Positions 8,973-16,072 of a stretch of 31,057 nt of DNA are shown in pieces. The stretch is from DAINRZ01 sp964634885. GTDB taxonomy: Bacteria; Bacteroidota; Ignavibacteria; Kapaibacteriales; UBA2268. The position numbers were made by a program, and so were the translations under genes. Within the stretch, counting starts at the first letter, position 1. Every line of letters begins with the position of its first letter. The notes under the pieces are model-generated. The model did no database searches, was not told the DNA's origin, and saw nothing but the letters and a program-made list of their open reading frames with translations. The stretch spans positions 1 through 31,057 of the forward strand of contig CAZWLN010000056.1 of NCBI GenBank assembly GCA_964634885.1. The letters run 5' to 3'.

Positions 8973-8986
8973 TGAATCATGGTTCA
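8973..8986. promoter_or_regulatory. Candidate TetR operator before tetR
   Basis: TGAATCATGGTTCA is an imperfect 14-bp palindrome 21 bp upstream of the chosen tetR start. It overlaps a larger inverted repeat, ATTGAAC (8964-8970) and GTTCAAT (8982-8988). It shares the core TGAACCAnnATTCAGT with the site before the tolC-like gene, in opposite orientation. Two matching sites at the two promoter-like gaps of one operon support operator function. Confidence 0.55.
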
Positions 8987-9048
8987 ATTTACGAATTAGT
9001 TTTGAATTTGTTGCAAATATTTTTTTTGGATGTGAAAAAAATGATAAA

Positions 9049-9091
9049 GCGCAACCTTCGGTAGGTTGACGGCGGGTAAGATGGACTCCAC
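9049..9091. repeat. 43-bp direct repeat, copy 1
   Basis: Identical to 9346-9388. It starts with the small hairpin CAACCT/AGGTTG and ends in GATGGACTCCAC. The copy here lacks the inverted second arm that follows copy 2. Confidence 0.8.
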
Positions 9092-9131
9092 TACAATCAT
9101 TTCACCCCTTCGGGGTTGTCTGACTTGAAAA

Positions 9132-9176
9132 ACTTTATATACTTTACAAACTTGATGAACTTGACAAACTTGACCA
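9132..9176. repeat. 9-base minisatellite, block 1 (5 units)
   Basis: Five tandem units of the consensus ACTT(G/T)A(C/T)(A/G)A: ACTTTATAT, ACTTTACAA, ACTTGATGA, ACTTGACAA, ACTTGACCA. The same unit recurs in three further blocks before pheS. Confidence 0.8.
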
Positions 9177-9189
9177 CCCCATCCCAACC

Positions 9190-9220
9190 TTCCCCAAGGG
9201 GAATTATTCCCCAAGGGGAA
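9190..9220. repeat. Doubled TTCCCCAAGGGGAA hairpin
   Basis: Two copies of the imperfect palindrome TTCCCCAAGGGGAA at 9190-9203 and 9207-9220, three bases apart. A third copy lies at 9319-9332. Each follows a CCCCATCCCAACC lead-in and is followed by GTAAGAAGCGGCG, so the flanks repeat too. Confidence 0.75.
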
Positions 9221-9252
9221 GGGGTAAGAAGCGGCGGTTAAGCTTATTTCTG

Positions 9253-9297
9253 ACTTTATAAACTTGACAAACTTTATGAACTTGATGAACTTGACAA
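9253..9297. repeat. 9-base minisatellite, block 2 (5 units)
   Basis: Units ACTTTATAA, ACTTGACAA, ACTTTATGA, ACTTGATGA, ACTTGACAA, immediately followed by ACTAATGAC and the CCCCATCCCAACC hairpin lead-in. Confidence 0.8.
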
Positions 9298-9318
9298 ACT
9301 AATGACCCCATCCCAACC

Positions 9319-9332
9319 TTCCCCAAGGGGAA
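9319..9332. repeat. TTCCCCAAGGGGAA hairpin, third copy
   Basis: Same 14-bp imperfect palindrome as at 9190 and 9207, with the same CCCCATCCCAACC lead-in. Confidence 0.75.
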
Positions 9333-9345
9333 GGAGTAAGAAGCG

Positions 9346-9388
9346 GCGCAACCTTCGGTAGGTTGACGGCGGGTAAGATGGACTCCAC
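9346..9388. repeat. 43-bp direct repeat, copy 2
   Basis: Identical to 9049-9091. Here the end of the repeat forms the left arm of the perfect hairpin at 9376-9408. Confidence 0.8.
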
Positions 9389-9408
9389 CTTAGAGGTGGA
9401 GTCCATCT
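9376..9408. repeat. Perfect 15-bp-arm hairpin
   Basis: AGATGGACTCCACCT (9376-9390) and its exact reverse complement (9394-9408) flank a 3-base loop TAG. No T run follows on either strand, so it does not look like a standard intrinsic terminator. It could still block readthrough or stabilise an RNA end. Confidence 0.8.
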
Positions 9409-9511
9409 GGACGCTACCTGAAGGAGTAGGTTGTTTCATTTTTCCGGCCCTCGCCATAAATGGCGTGGCTATTAGGGAGAGGAAAAAGCCGCTTTAGCTC
9501 AGTTTCTTCTT

Positions 9512-9529
9512 ACTTTATGAACTTGACAA
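9512..9529. repeat. 9-base minisatellite, block 3 (2 units)
   Basis: Units ACTTTATGA and ACTTGACAA, preceded by CTTCTT and followed by ACTAAAAAG. Confidence 0.7.
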
Positions 9530-9555
9530 ACTAAAAAGTCCAACCACCCCTTAAT

Positions 9556-9577
9556 CCCCTCCTTATCCAAGGAGGGG
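9556..9577. repeat. CCCCTCCTT/AAGGAGGGG hairpin
   Basis: Perfect 9-bp stem (9556-9564 with 9569-9577) with loop ATCC, preceded by CCACCCCTTAAT. It resembles the hairpins inside the element at 3206-3302. Confidence 0.75.
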
Positions 9578-9604
9578 AAAGTCGCAGCAGCAGTGCTTCT
9601 TTTT

Positions 9605-9631
9605 ACTTTATAAACCTTATAAACTTGATGA
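9605..9631. repeat. 9-base minisatellite, block 4 (3 units), abutting pheS
   Basis: Units ACTTTATAA, ACCTTATAA, ACTTGATGA, ending a few bases from the pheS stop codon, so they lie in the 3' untranslated region of pheS. Confidence 0.75.
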
Positions 9632-9635
9632 ACTC

Positions 9636-10655
9636 TTAGAACTGTTCCAGGACGCGCACGTCATTCTCGTAGAAGAGCCTGATGTCAGTCATGTTGCAGC
9701 GTAGGAGAGCGACGCGCTCGATGCCGAAACCGAAGGCATAGCCTGAATAGACTTCGGGATCGATGCCGCAGTTACGGAGCACGTTCGGGTGTACCATGCC
9801 GCAGCCGACTATTTCCAGCCAGCCGGTGTGCTTGCATACTCGGCAACCCTTACCTTTGCACAGGTAGCAGGTAATGTCCACTTCGGCGCTGGGTTCGGTG
9901 AACGGGAAGAACGACGGCCTGAAACGGAATTTGAGGTCCTTGCCGTACATCTTCTGTGCGAATACGATAATAGTCGATTTCAGTTCGGCGAACGATACGT
10001 TTTTGTCTATGTAGAGGCCCTCGACCTGGTGAAACTCAGCCAGGGAGCGGGCGTTGATGGATTCGTTACGGTAAACCCTGCCGGGCATGATGCAGCGGAT
10101 GGGCGGTTTCTGGCTCTGCATTACCCTTACCTGTACGGGAGAAGTGTGTGTACGGAGGAGAAGATCGCTTTCGTTGCCGTTCCTGATGAAGAACGTATCC
10201 TGCATGTCGCGGGCCGGGTGCTCCGGCGGAAAATTGAGGGCGTCGAAGTTGTGGTAGCCGTCTTCGATCTCCGGGCCGTTAGCGATGGCAAAGCCCATGT
10301 CGCGGAAGATGGCTTTCATCTCGTCGAGCACCTGGAGCACGGGATGGTATGAACCCGTGTAGAGGCTGCGGCCGGGCAGAGTAAGGTCGATGTCCGGGGT
10401 GGCGGCTTTTTCCGACGAGAAGCGTTCCTGCAGGGCTTTGAATTCTGTTTCGACAGCGTTGCGCAGGACGTTAAGCTCCTTGCCGATCAACGGTTTTTCT
10501 TCCTTGGGTGCTTCTTTCATCCGGTCGAACAGTGCCTGGACGGCGCCTTTCTTGACTAAATATGTTAAGCGGAACAGTTCCAGGGCGGCGGCGTTGCTTA
10601 CGGCCCCCAGTTCTGCCAATGCTTTTTCCTTTAGAGCTGATATTTCATTCAGCAT
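9636..10655 (-). CDS. pheS: Phenylalanine-tRNA ligase alpha subunit
   Basis: 339 aa, cytoplasmic; with PheT it charges tRNA-Phe. An N-terminal coiled-coil tRNA-binding arm (about residues 1-85) precedes the class II catalytic core. Motif 2 lies around FHQVEGLYIDK and FRFRPSFFPFTEPSAEVDI. A CxxC-x4-CxxC insertion (CYLCKGKGCRVC) lies near residues 265-276, and motif 3 is GYAFGFGIERVALL. GGGA lies 9 bases before the ATG at 10655 (MLNEISALKEK) but directly abuts the ATG at 10664, so 10655 is chosen. A terminator separates it from rplT upstream, so it should have its own promoter in 10656-10745. pheT does not follow it here. Confidence 0.96.
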   Translation of the reverse strand: MLNEISALKEKALAELGAVSNAAALELFRLTYLVKKGAVQALFDRMKEAPKEEKPLIGKELNVLRNAVETEFKALQERFSSEKAATPDIDLTLPGRSLYTGSYHPVLQVLDEMKAIFRDMGFAIANGPEIEDGYHNFDALNFPPEHPARDMQDTFFIRNGNESDLLLRTHTSPVQVRVMQSQKPPIRCIMPGRVYRNESINARSLAEFHQVEGLYIDKNVSFAELKSTIIVFAQKMYGKDLKFRFRPSFFPFTEPSAEVDITCYLCKGKGCRVCKHTGWLEIVGCGMVHPNVLRNCGIDPEVYSGYAFGFGIERVALLRCNMTDIRLFYENDVRVLEQF

Positions 10656-10748
10656 TGATTTCATTCCCGAAATATATAAAATAACAAAAATGGCTTAAAC
10701 CTGTGAATTATACAAGAAAAAAGTGAAAGGGCAGGGGAGGGTGGCCAT

Positions 10749-10785
10749 AAAAAAAGAGGCAACTCCGGGTGGGGGAATTGCCTCT
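10749..10785 (-). terminator. Intrinsic terminator after rplT
   Basis: Read on the minus strand, an AGAGGCAA/TTGCCTCT stem (10755-10762 with 10778-10785) is followed by seven Ts. It lies about 50 bp past the rplT stop and before pheS, so it ends the rpmI-rplT transcript. Confidence 0.85.
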
Positions 10786-10838
10786 GTCAATTATATTCGA
10801 AAGCTACCGGATCGGTACCGGCTGCTGCCGGCCAATCC

Positions 10839-11186
10839 TCAGGAGATTGCGCCGCGAACGATGGCTTCGAAGGCTTTGGGATTGTTCATTGCCAGGTCGG
10901 CAAGAATCTTCCTGTTCATGACGATGCCTTTAACTTTGAGGGCGTGCATGAGTTTGGAATAGGAGACGCCGTGCAGCCTTGCTGCGGCGTTGATCCTGAC
11001 GATCCAGAGCCTGCGGAAGTTGCGTTTTTTCAGGCGGCGATCGCGGTAGGCGTGTTGTAAGCCTTTTTCAATGTGGTTCTTTGCAACGGTCCAGACGTTT
11101 TTCCTGCGGCCCCAGTAACCTTTGGCCATTTGCAGGAATTTTCTGCGTCTGCGGTGCGAAGCTACTTTGTTTTTTGCTCTTGGCAT
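10839..11186 (-). CDS. rplT: 50S ribosomal protein L20
   Basis: 115 aa, standard length. A very basic N-terminal tail (MPRAKNKVASHRRRRKFLQM) is followed by GYWGRRKNVWTVAK, RNFRRLWIVRINAAAR and GVSYSKLMHALK, all L20 signatures. It binds 23S rRNA early in 50S assembly. It lies 90 bp downstream of rpmI on the same strand and is followed by a strong terminator. AAAGG about 9 bases upstream serves as ribosome-binding site. In many bacteria L20 represses its own operon by binding the leader; I cannot identify that leader structure here. Confidence 0.98.
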   Translation of the reverse strand: MPRAKNKVASHRRRRKFLQMAKGYWGRRKNVWTVAKNHIEKGLQHAYRDRRLKKRNFRRLWIVRINAAARLHGVSYSKLMHALKVKGIVMNRKILADLAMNNPKAFEAIVRGAIS

Positions 11187-11276
11187 TTCTTTAACCTTTA
11201 ATTAATTATACAAAACATTACAATAGGCAGTGGGGGTAGCTCGCTAATGCCCCATTTGCCTGGGTGGGCAGAGCGC

Positions 11277-11474
11277 TTAGCCGATGGCCAGCATAGCTTT
11301 TACCCTTACCTCGTCGGACTTATGAACCAACGTGGACTTACCGAGATTCCTCTTACATTTGGGAGTCTTCTTGGTAAGAATGTGCCTGTGATAGGCTTTT
11401 TTTCTTTTGAACTTGCCCGTCGCAGTAAGCTTGAAGCGTTTTTTCGCCGAGCAGTTCGTTTTCATCTTTGGCAT
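11277..11474 (-). CDS. rpmI: 50S ribosomal protein L35
   Basis: 65 aa. It starts MPKMKTNCSAKKRFKLTATG as in nearly all L35 proteins and continues with KRKKAYHRHILTKK. GAGG lies 9 bases upstream of the ATG at 11474; the longer frame starting with TTG at 11489 is rejected. It forms the usual rpmI-rplT pair, but infC, which normally precedes it, is not there. Instead the AT-rich three-gene accessory operon ends about 120 bp upstream. Confidence 0.97.
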   Translation of the reverse strand: MPKMKTNCSAKKRFKLTATGKFKRKKAYHRHILTKKTPKCKRNLGKSTLVHKSDEVRVKAMLAIG

Positions 11475-11557
11475 TTTACCATTCCTCAAAGATTTATAAA
11501 AACAAACAATTTGAAACCCATGGCTTCAAAGAACAAGCAAATTAGCACTTATTTTTG

Positions 11558-11576
11558 AAATTTCATAATGAAATTT
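11558..11576. repeat. Palindrome at the edge of the accessory operon
   Basis: AAATTTCAT (11558-11566), one base, then ATGAAATTT (11568-11576): a perfect 9-bp inverted repeat 15 bp past the stop of the DruA-like gene. It may act as a weak terminator for that operon. There is no proper T run. A C-rich stretch follows the stop codon on the minus strand just before it. Confidence 0.5.
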
Positions 11577-11591
11577 TGAGGGGGGAGGGGG

Positions 11592-12815
11592 TTATATTGA
11601 GAAATTTTCAGGTTCGAAATCAAGTACATTATTGATAATATCTGTGTTTGTTATTCTGTTTTTAAACCATCTGTGTTTCCAAAATTGTACTAATTCTTTA
11701 AGTGGATAATTAAAGAATTTTGGATTCTTATGCTGTGAAAGTAATACTTCTCTATAATTCTTAGCTAAAGGAACAAAATAAATTTGCCTTTTAAAAGAAT
11801 GCTTTAATAGGAAATCAGAATCAAATCCTAAAATATCTCCGGCAGTACGTATAACTCGCATGACCCAACTTGGACCATCGCCAAATTCATGTCCAACATG
11901 AATATTATGTGATTTCAAAAGACTAATCATCAGTTGTATTGTATCTTTACTAAGATGTAAAGAACCATATCCTTTTGTTTGTCCAATTGGTATATATAGT
12001 AAATCATCTTTATATTTCATTCGGTTATATTGAGAACTTCTACCATAAAGGCTGGTTGTAAAAATTCCTACTAATGAATTAGATACTCTTTGTTCTTTCA
12101 AAGTCACTTGATCTTTATACTTATCTCTATATATTTTTCGTACTTCGTTTGAAGCCAATATATACGACACAAGTTTTCCACCAAGTAAATGATTATAGGG
12201 TGGAAGCGCGCCTATTACGTAGGCATCAAGTGTATTTATTAGATTCTTAGTCCTAGTTGTTTTATCCCATCCTATCCACTCATCTCGTTCAGGTATATGA
12301 ATAATTGGACTACCTAAGGCCGCAATACCTATAACAGGATGATTTGGTAACCCAGCATCCCTAATGATCAATTTAATTCTCCTGCCGACATAATCACTAT
12401 AAGGAGAAGACCAATAGTAACGTAGTAATCTAAAGAGTTTATGTTGCTTATCAGTTTCACATACCTCAATGTAAGGTTCAATTTTTGATTTTAAAGCATA
12501 ATAACCATTCGTTATATTTTTTCGGGCAAAATCAATATTTTTGTCAATCCATTTCCTATTTTCTGCTATTATATCATTTCTTTTAAAACTCATAGTTTCT
12601 TTAATTATGGCTTTATCATAATACAATGGAGGTATAAGTGTTGGATATTGATTCTTTTTTGAAGGTAATTTGAATTCCCAGTTAAGTTTTTGTAAATCAT
12701 AAATTATATGCATTTTTACCATTTTTTCTAATGGCAGATCTACTTTGTTGACTTTATCATTGATTAAACTATCAACATCATGAAAATTTGGTATTATTAA
12801 ATGATTAGTAATCAT
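11592..12815 (-). CDS. DruA-like (DUF4338) protein of a HerA-NurA operon
   Basis: 407 aa. The central part (about residues 125-290) matches what I know of DUF4338, the domain of Druantia protein DruA. It has RLLRYYW, NHPVIGIAALGSPI, then the ERDEWIGWD signature near residues 176-184 and a LLGGKLVSYILAS helix. GRSSQYNRMKY and YIPIGQTKGYGSLHLS follow further on. DUF4338 activity is not established; defence roles are known for Druantia only. The N-terminal ~120 residues and the C-terminal ~100 residues are not recognised. The ATG overlaps the herA-like stop by four bases (ATGA), so translation is probably coupled. The gene is strongly AT-rich compared with the ribosomal genes next to it, which points to recent acquisition. 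Family call is good, function inferred. Confidence 0.78.
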   Translation of the reverse strand: MITNHLIIPNFHDVDSLINDKVNKVDLPLEKMVKMHIIYDLQKLNWEFKLPSKKNQYPTLIPPLYYDKAIIKETMSFKRNDIIAENRKWIDKNIDFARKNITNGYYALKSKIEPYIEVCETDKQHKLFRLLRYYWSSPYSDYVGRRIKLIIRDAGLPNHPVIGIAALGSPIIHIPERDEWIGWDKTTRTKNLINTLDAYVIGALPPYNHLLGGKLVSYILASNEVRKIYRDKYKDQVTLKEQRVSNSLVGIFTTSLYGRSSQYNRMKYKDDLLYIPIGQTKGYGSLHLSKDTIQLMISLLKSHNIHVGHEFGDGPSWVMRVIRTAGDILGFDSDFLLKHSFKRQIYFVPLAKNYREVLLSQHKNPKFFNYPLKELVQFWKHRWFKNRITNTDIINNVLDFEPENFSI

Positions 12816-14455
12816 TCTTTCTCTTTAAATTTATTTTCTTGATAAATGTTCATTCCTTCCATTTTTTCAAATTCTTTAACTCGTAAAGGAAGAACAAAGG
12901 ACTGATTTGCAGAAACCATATACAAATTTCCAGGTATTGTTTCTGATTGAATAAACCGAGCAATTACACCATCATAATTTATGTTTGATTTTATAAGGGC
13001 TTTAATATCATCTGTATTCCCCATGTAGAATGAAAAGAAATTTTCAGCTTGTGTCCTGATTTCTTCAGATATTGCTGATGGCCTTTGAGTGATGGCAATA
13101 AGTCCAAGACCAAACTTTCTTCCTTCTTTTGCAACTCTAACAAAAGGATTAGCGTTTGAACGTACAAATTCTTCTGATAATACATTTTGTGCTTCTTCGA
13201 CACAAAGTACTGTATTGATAACATTGTCTTTATTTGTTTCAGTAAAATATTTTTTATTATTCTCAAATAATTTTCTTGTAATAATTGTAGATATTATACT
13301 AGCTTCGGAGTTATCATTTAATGATAAATCAATAATAACAGTTTTCCCATTCTTTAGATATTTAAAGACGTTTTCAATTAATTCTGATGAACCAGAATGT
13401 AAATTTTTACTTTCGTCAATCAAATATGCTATTCGTTTTCTAATCGCTGCAACAGTAGTTCTACTGCTTGCTTCTTTTTTCTCTTCCCAAAAATCAGGAT
13501 ATCTAACTCGTAATTGTTTGGGATCGGTAACATAATTATTTATATTTTGGATAAAATCTTCAACTTGATTATCATCAAGGTATAATAAAAAAGATTTCAT
13601 TACTTCAGAAAATCCAGTACTAAAATTTAAAATATCTCCTATTGTAAGATGTTTAATCATATTAATTCGAACTTTACCACCGAAAATAAAGTTTTGATTT
13701 TTTATATAATCTTTTAGATTCTTATCTGAATATACTACAAGATTATTTCGGATTTTCTCTTCATTAATATCACCTAATCCATAAGTATTTAAACCTTTTA
13801 GAAAATATTCCCCATTTAGATCAAAAATTAGTTTCCCATATTTAGTATCACCTATCATATTGTATAGTAAGACTTTCATTAAGTTTGTTTTTCCGAAGCC
13901 GGATTGTGCAAAGATCATTGTCCTTTTTTCTTTTAATTTGCTAATATCAAATCTGATTACTTTATCTTGATGAATGTCTTCGCCAATACATAATAATCCA
14001 ATTTCATAACCAGATTTATTAGCAGAATTTAATATATTATCGACTTCACTTTTATTAATATGTCTGGCATGATAAGACACTACCGGTAATTTTCGAACGG
14101 CAGTTGAAAAATCATTACCGTCTGAATTTGTATATGTTCCTAGTATCTTTACTCTATATGTGTAACTAAACATTTTTTGTTTATCGCGTTCAGATAGTTC
14201 TCTTTCTGCAATCCTTGCATAATGAACAGCAATTAGTGTCTTATCTTGTGATCGAAAAATGGGATCTTCGTCATAAATCTCTGCTTCTACCCTTGCTAAG
14301 AATTTTTTCCCTTCCTCATCTCGAGGTGTCAATACAATAAAATCTCCAGTTTGCGGGCTTGCTTTGCTATCTTCATAAGAAGAATAAATTAGAAGTGAAT
14401 CTTCAGTGGTCCTTTGACCGTATAAAACTCCAAAGTCCTTTTTTTGTTCAGTCAT
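12812..14455 (-). CDS. HerA-type hexameric ATPase/translocase (DUF87)
   Basis: About 547 aa. The N-terminal ~170 residues look like the HAS-barrel region of HerA proteins (DFGVLYGQRT, DFIVLTPRDEEGKKF). The FtsK/HerA ATPase core follows: Walker A AQSGFGKTNLMKV near residue 185, LIFDLNGEYF, Walker B VLCVEEAQNVL with paired Glu, and the arginine-finger-like RVAKEGRKFGLGLIAITQRP segment. The C-terminal IPGNLYMVSANQSFVLPLRV strand is also HerA-like. HerA hexamers pump double-stranded DNA and partner with NurA nucleases. The ATG at 14455 has AGG 7 bases upstream and begins one base after the nurA-like stop; the ATG at 14470 lacks any such site. In bacteria such pairs outside archaeal repair usually belong to defence modules. 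Confidence 0.88.
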   Translation of the reverse strand: MTEQKKDFGVLYGQRTTEDSLLIYSSYEDSKASPQTGDFIVLTPRDEEGKKFLARVEAEIYDEDPIFRSQDKTLIAVHYARIAERELSERDKQKMFSYTYRVKILGTYTNSDGNDFSTAVRKLPVVSYHARHINKSEVDNILNSANKSGYEIGLLCIGEDIHQDKVIRFDISKLKEKRTMIFAQSGFGKTNLMKVLLYNMIGDTKYGKLIFDLNGEYFLKGLNTYGLGDINEEKIRNNLVVYSDKNLKDYIKNQNFIFGGKVRINMIKHLTIGDILNFSTGFSEVMKSFLLYLDDNQVEDFIQNINNYVTDPKQLRVRYPDFWEEKKEASSRTTVAAIRKRIAYLIDESKNLHSGSSELIENVFKYLKNGKTVIIDLSLNDNSEASIISTIITRKLFENNKKYFTETNKDNVINTVLCVEEAQNVLSEEFVRSNANPFVRVAKEGRKFGLGLIAITQRPSAISEEIRTQAENFFSFYMGNTDDIKALIKSNINYDGVIARFIQSETIPGNLYMVSANQSFVLPLRVKEFEKMEGMNIYQENKFKEKE

Positions 14456-14456
14456 T

Positions 14457-15743
14457 TTAAAACCTATCATGAATGTCTAAAAATAGATTCTCAATGTCAA
14501 TATGATCCATCATTTGCTCTTTATAAAGAGAATATTTAACTCTTTTAATAATTTCTTCTTTAAAATCTTTTTTTAAAGTAACGAAATTATGAGCTTCTAC
14601 TAATGGATAGGGATACCCTAATATGTAATGTTCTTGTGTTAGTCTTGTTAGTTCAAAAAATATTTCTTCAATTTTAACAATATCACGGATTTTCTTATTA
14701 CTTTCAATATATGGCATAACATCAAAAATATTTAAATCCACAACAACCCAGTCATAATTCTGTAACTTTTCTACGTAGTCGAGCCTTGCCACAAAGAAAA
14801 TTCCAAATCCTCTTCCACCTGATAAATCTTTTTTTGCGAACATGCTTGTTTTTGTGATTTTATCAATTTTACCTTTTTGGTATTCTTTTCTTTGACTTGC
14901 TTCAGGATATGCGAATACTAATATATCATCAGGTACTTCAAGCCAACAACAAAGCTTTTTCCATTTCGGATTTGTCGTTTTAAATGGGTATTGAGGTTTT
15001 AGTTGATCTTGTAAATAATTATCAATTTTTTTGAATGTTGCAGATAATTCAAGTTTGATTGGAGAATTCTTTGTTACAGAAATTAATACAATTTCTTTTG
15101 TTTTCAGGTGTTTTCCTAACTTTGTTAAATACTCTTGTTTAATATTGTTTGATCTAAGAGTTCCATCCCTAAGGATGTAATCATTCGATTTAATAATGCT
15201 TAAATTACTGATTTCAAAAACCAATGCCCATTCTAAAATTTCTTGACAAAAACTCAATAGTTTTGATAAGGATGAACAAATTAATTCTTCACTAAAAGAA
15301 AATACTTTGGAAATATCGTCACCAAAAAACTCAAGAAGTTTTGAAACCGGTTCTAATGCCATCAGTTCATTATAAATTTCAAATAAATGATCATCGTTGG
15401 TTACTAATATGTTGTTTGGAAAATAACCTTTACCATTAATCATTGGATCGTTATTATTATTCAACTTAATTTGTTTGCCATGTTCATAACAAACATATCC
15501 AGCAGTATATATACCGATAGAAAGACCATTATAAAACTCTTGGCTATTATAACTTCCATCGATTGCAAAGAATTTTCTTGAAGTATTGTCAATTTCATCA
15601 AAAGGTATAATCTCATAGTAATGAGGTGTTTCAGAGTTATCATCAATAGTAATAATTGGAATAGTCGATTGCTTATTGTTTCTTTCATTGATTACCTTTG
15701 CAACCTCATTTATGGCTTCTTCCGGAATATTTTTTTGATTCAT
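14457..15743 (-). CDS. NurA-domain nuclease
   Basis: 428 aa. It is the first gene of the operon and is followed by the HerA-type ATPase at a one-base gap. NurA signatures are visible: FFAIDGSYNSQEF (metal-binding Asp at residue 62) near the N-terminus, WVVVDLNIFD in the C-terminal half with a second acidic residue, and the closing GYPYPLVEAHNFVTL at about residue 376, which matches the GYPYPLxxAH ending of the family. NurA is a 5'-3' exonuclease/endonuclease that works within HerA rings in archaeal end resection. Here an anti-invader role is more likely from the accessory setting. The promoter should lie in the 113-bp AT-rich gap upstream (15744-15856). Codon use is AT-rich like its two partners. 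Confidence 0.83.
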   Translation of the reverse strand: MNQKNIPEEAINEVAKVINERNNKQSTIPIITIDDNSETPHYYEIIPFDEIDNTSRKFFAIDGSYNSQEFYNGLSIGIYTAGYVCYEHGKQIKLNNNNDPMINGKGYFPNNILVTNDDHLFEIYNELMALEPVSKLLEFFGDDISKVFSFSEELICSSLSKLLSFCQEILEWALVFEISNLSIIKSNDYILRDGTLRSNNIKQEYLTKLGKHLKTKEIVLISVTKNSPIKLELSATFKKIDNYLQDQLKPQYPFKTTNPKWKKLCCWLEVPDDILVFAYPEASQRKEYQKGKIDKITKTSMFAKKDLSGGRGFGIFFVARLDYVEKLQNYDWVVVDLNIFDVMPYIESNKKIRDIVKIEEIFFELTRLTQEHYILGYPYPLVEAHNFVTLKKDFKEEIIKRVKYSLYKEQMMDHIDIENLFLDIHDRF

Positions 15744-15856
15744 GTCTTTTTATAATATTTTTGAAAAATGAAATCCCCCATATCTCTTTTCCAATATAAC
15801 AAATAATTAGTTATAATATTCCACAATAATGAAAATTTTTGAATGATTGATTCTTT

Positions 15857-16072
15857 TTACACATTGAGCAGGTCTTTTTCTATTTCCCGATAATACTGAG
15901 GTTTAAAGGCGCCGCGGGACACGAGGTCCACCTTCAGGTTCAGCAGTTCTTCCAGTTCGTCGGCAAGGTCGATGAACTCGACGCCGACAGGCTTCTCAAA
16001 GTCAACGAGTATGTCCACATCGCTGTCTAAGGATTTCGATTGTGATTTCATGAATAGAGAACCCATTGTCAA
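15857..16072 (-). pseudogene. Decapitated MNT-type nucleotidyltransferase fragment
   Basis: The last ~55 codons (from SLDSDVDILV to EIEKDLLNV) match the C-terminal half of small MntA-like nucleotidyltransferases: DxD catalytic pair, FEKPVGVEFIDLADELEE, VDLVSRGAFKPQYYREIEKD. The N-terminal part, including the canonical GSxARG signature, is missing. It is replaced by sequence that belongs to the overlapping PIN gene fragment in another frame. The join lies around 16030-16045. No HEPN partner gene follows. In HEPN-MNT pairs the MNT enzyme AMPylates and silences the HEPN toxin, so this is the remnant of a dismantled module. The open frame with an ATG at 16072 might still be translated but would not be active. 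Confidence 0.75.

Larger units (their letters stand above)
8989..9635. other. Repeat-filled intergenic region between tetR and pheS
   Basis: About 650 bp without a credible gene. It is a mosaic of small perfect hairpins, a 43-bp direct repeat, and four blocks of a 9-base minisatellite, each listed separately. Other hairpins here are CCCC-TTCG-GGGG (near 9106-9117) and GCCAT-AA-ATGGC (near 9453). pheT, which commonly follows pheS, is absent from this position. A small minus-strand open frame at 8996-9214 is composed of translated repeats and is not a gene. Confidence 0.7.

Noticed and set aside
9132..9631. CRISPR-like array
   Set aside because: The repeat unit is only 9 bases, in direct tandem without unique spacers, and no cas genes are nearby.
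11558..15856. Transposon ends or target duplications around the NurA-HerA-DruA operon
   Set aside because: I looked for matching inverted or direct repeats at both edges and found only the local palindrome at 11558-11576, without a partner on the other side.
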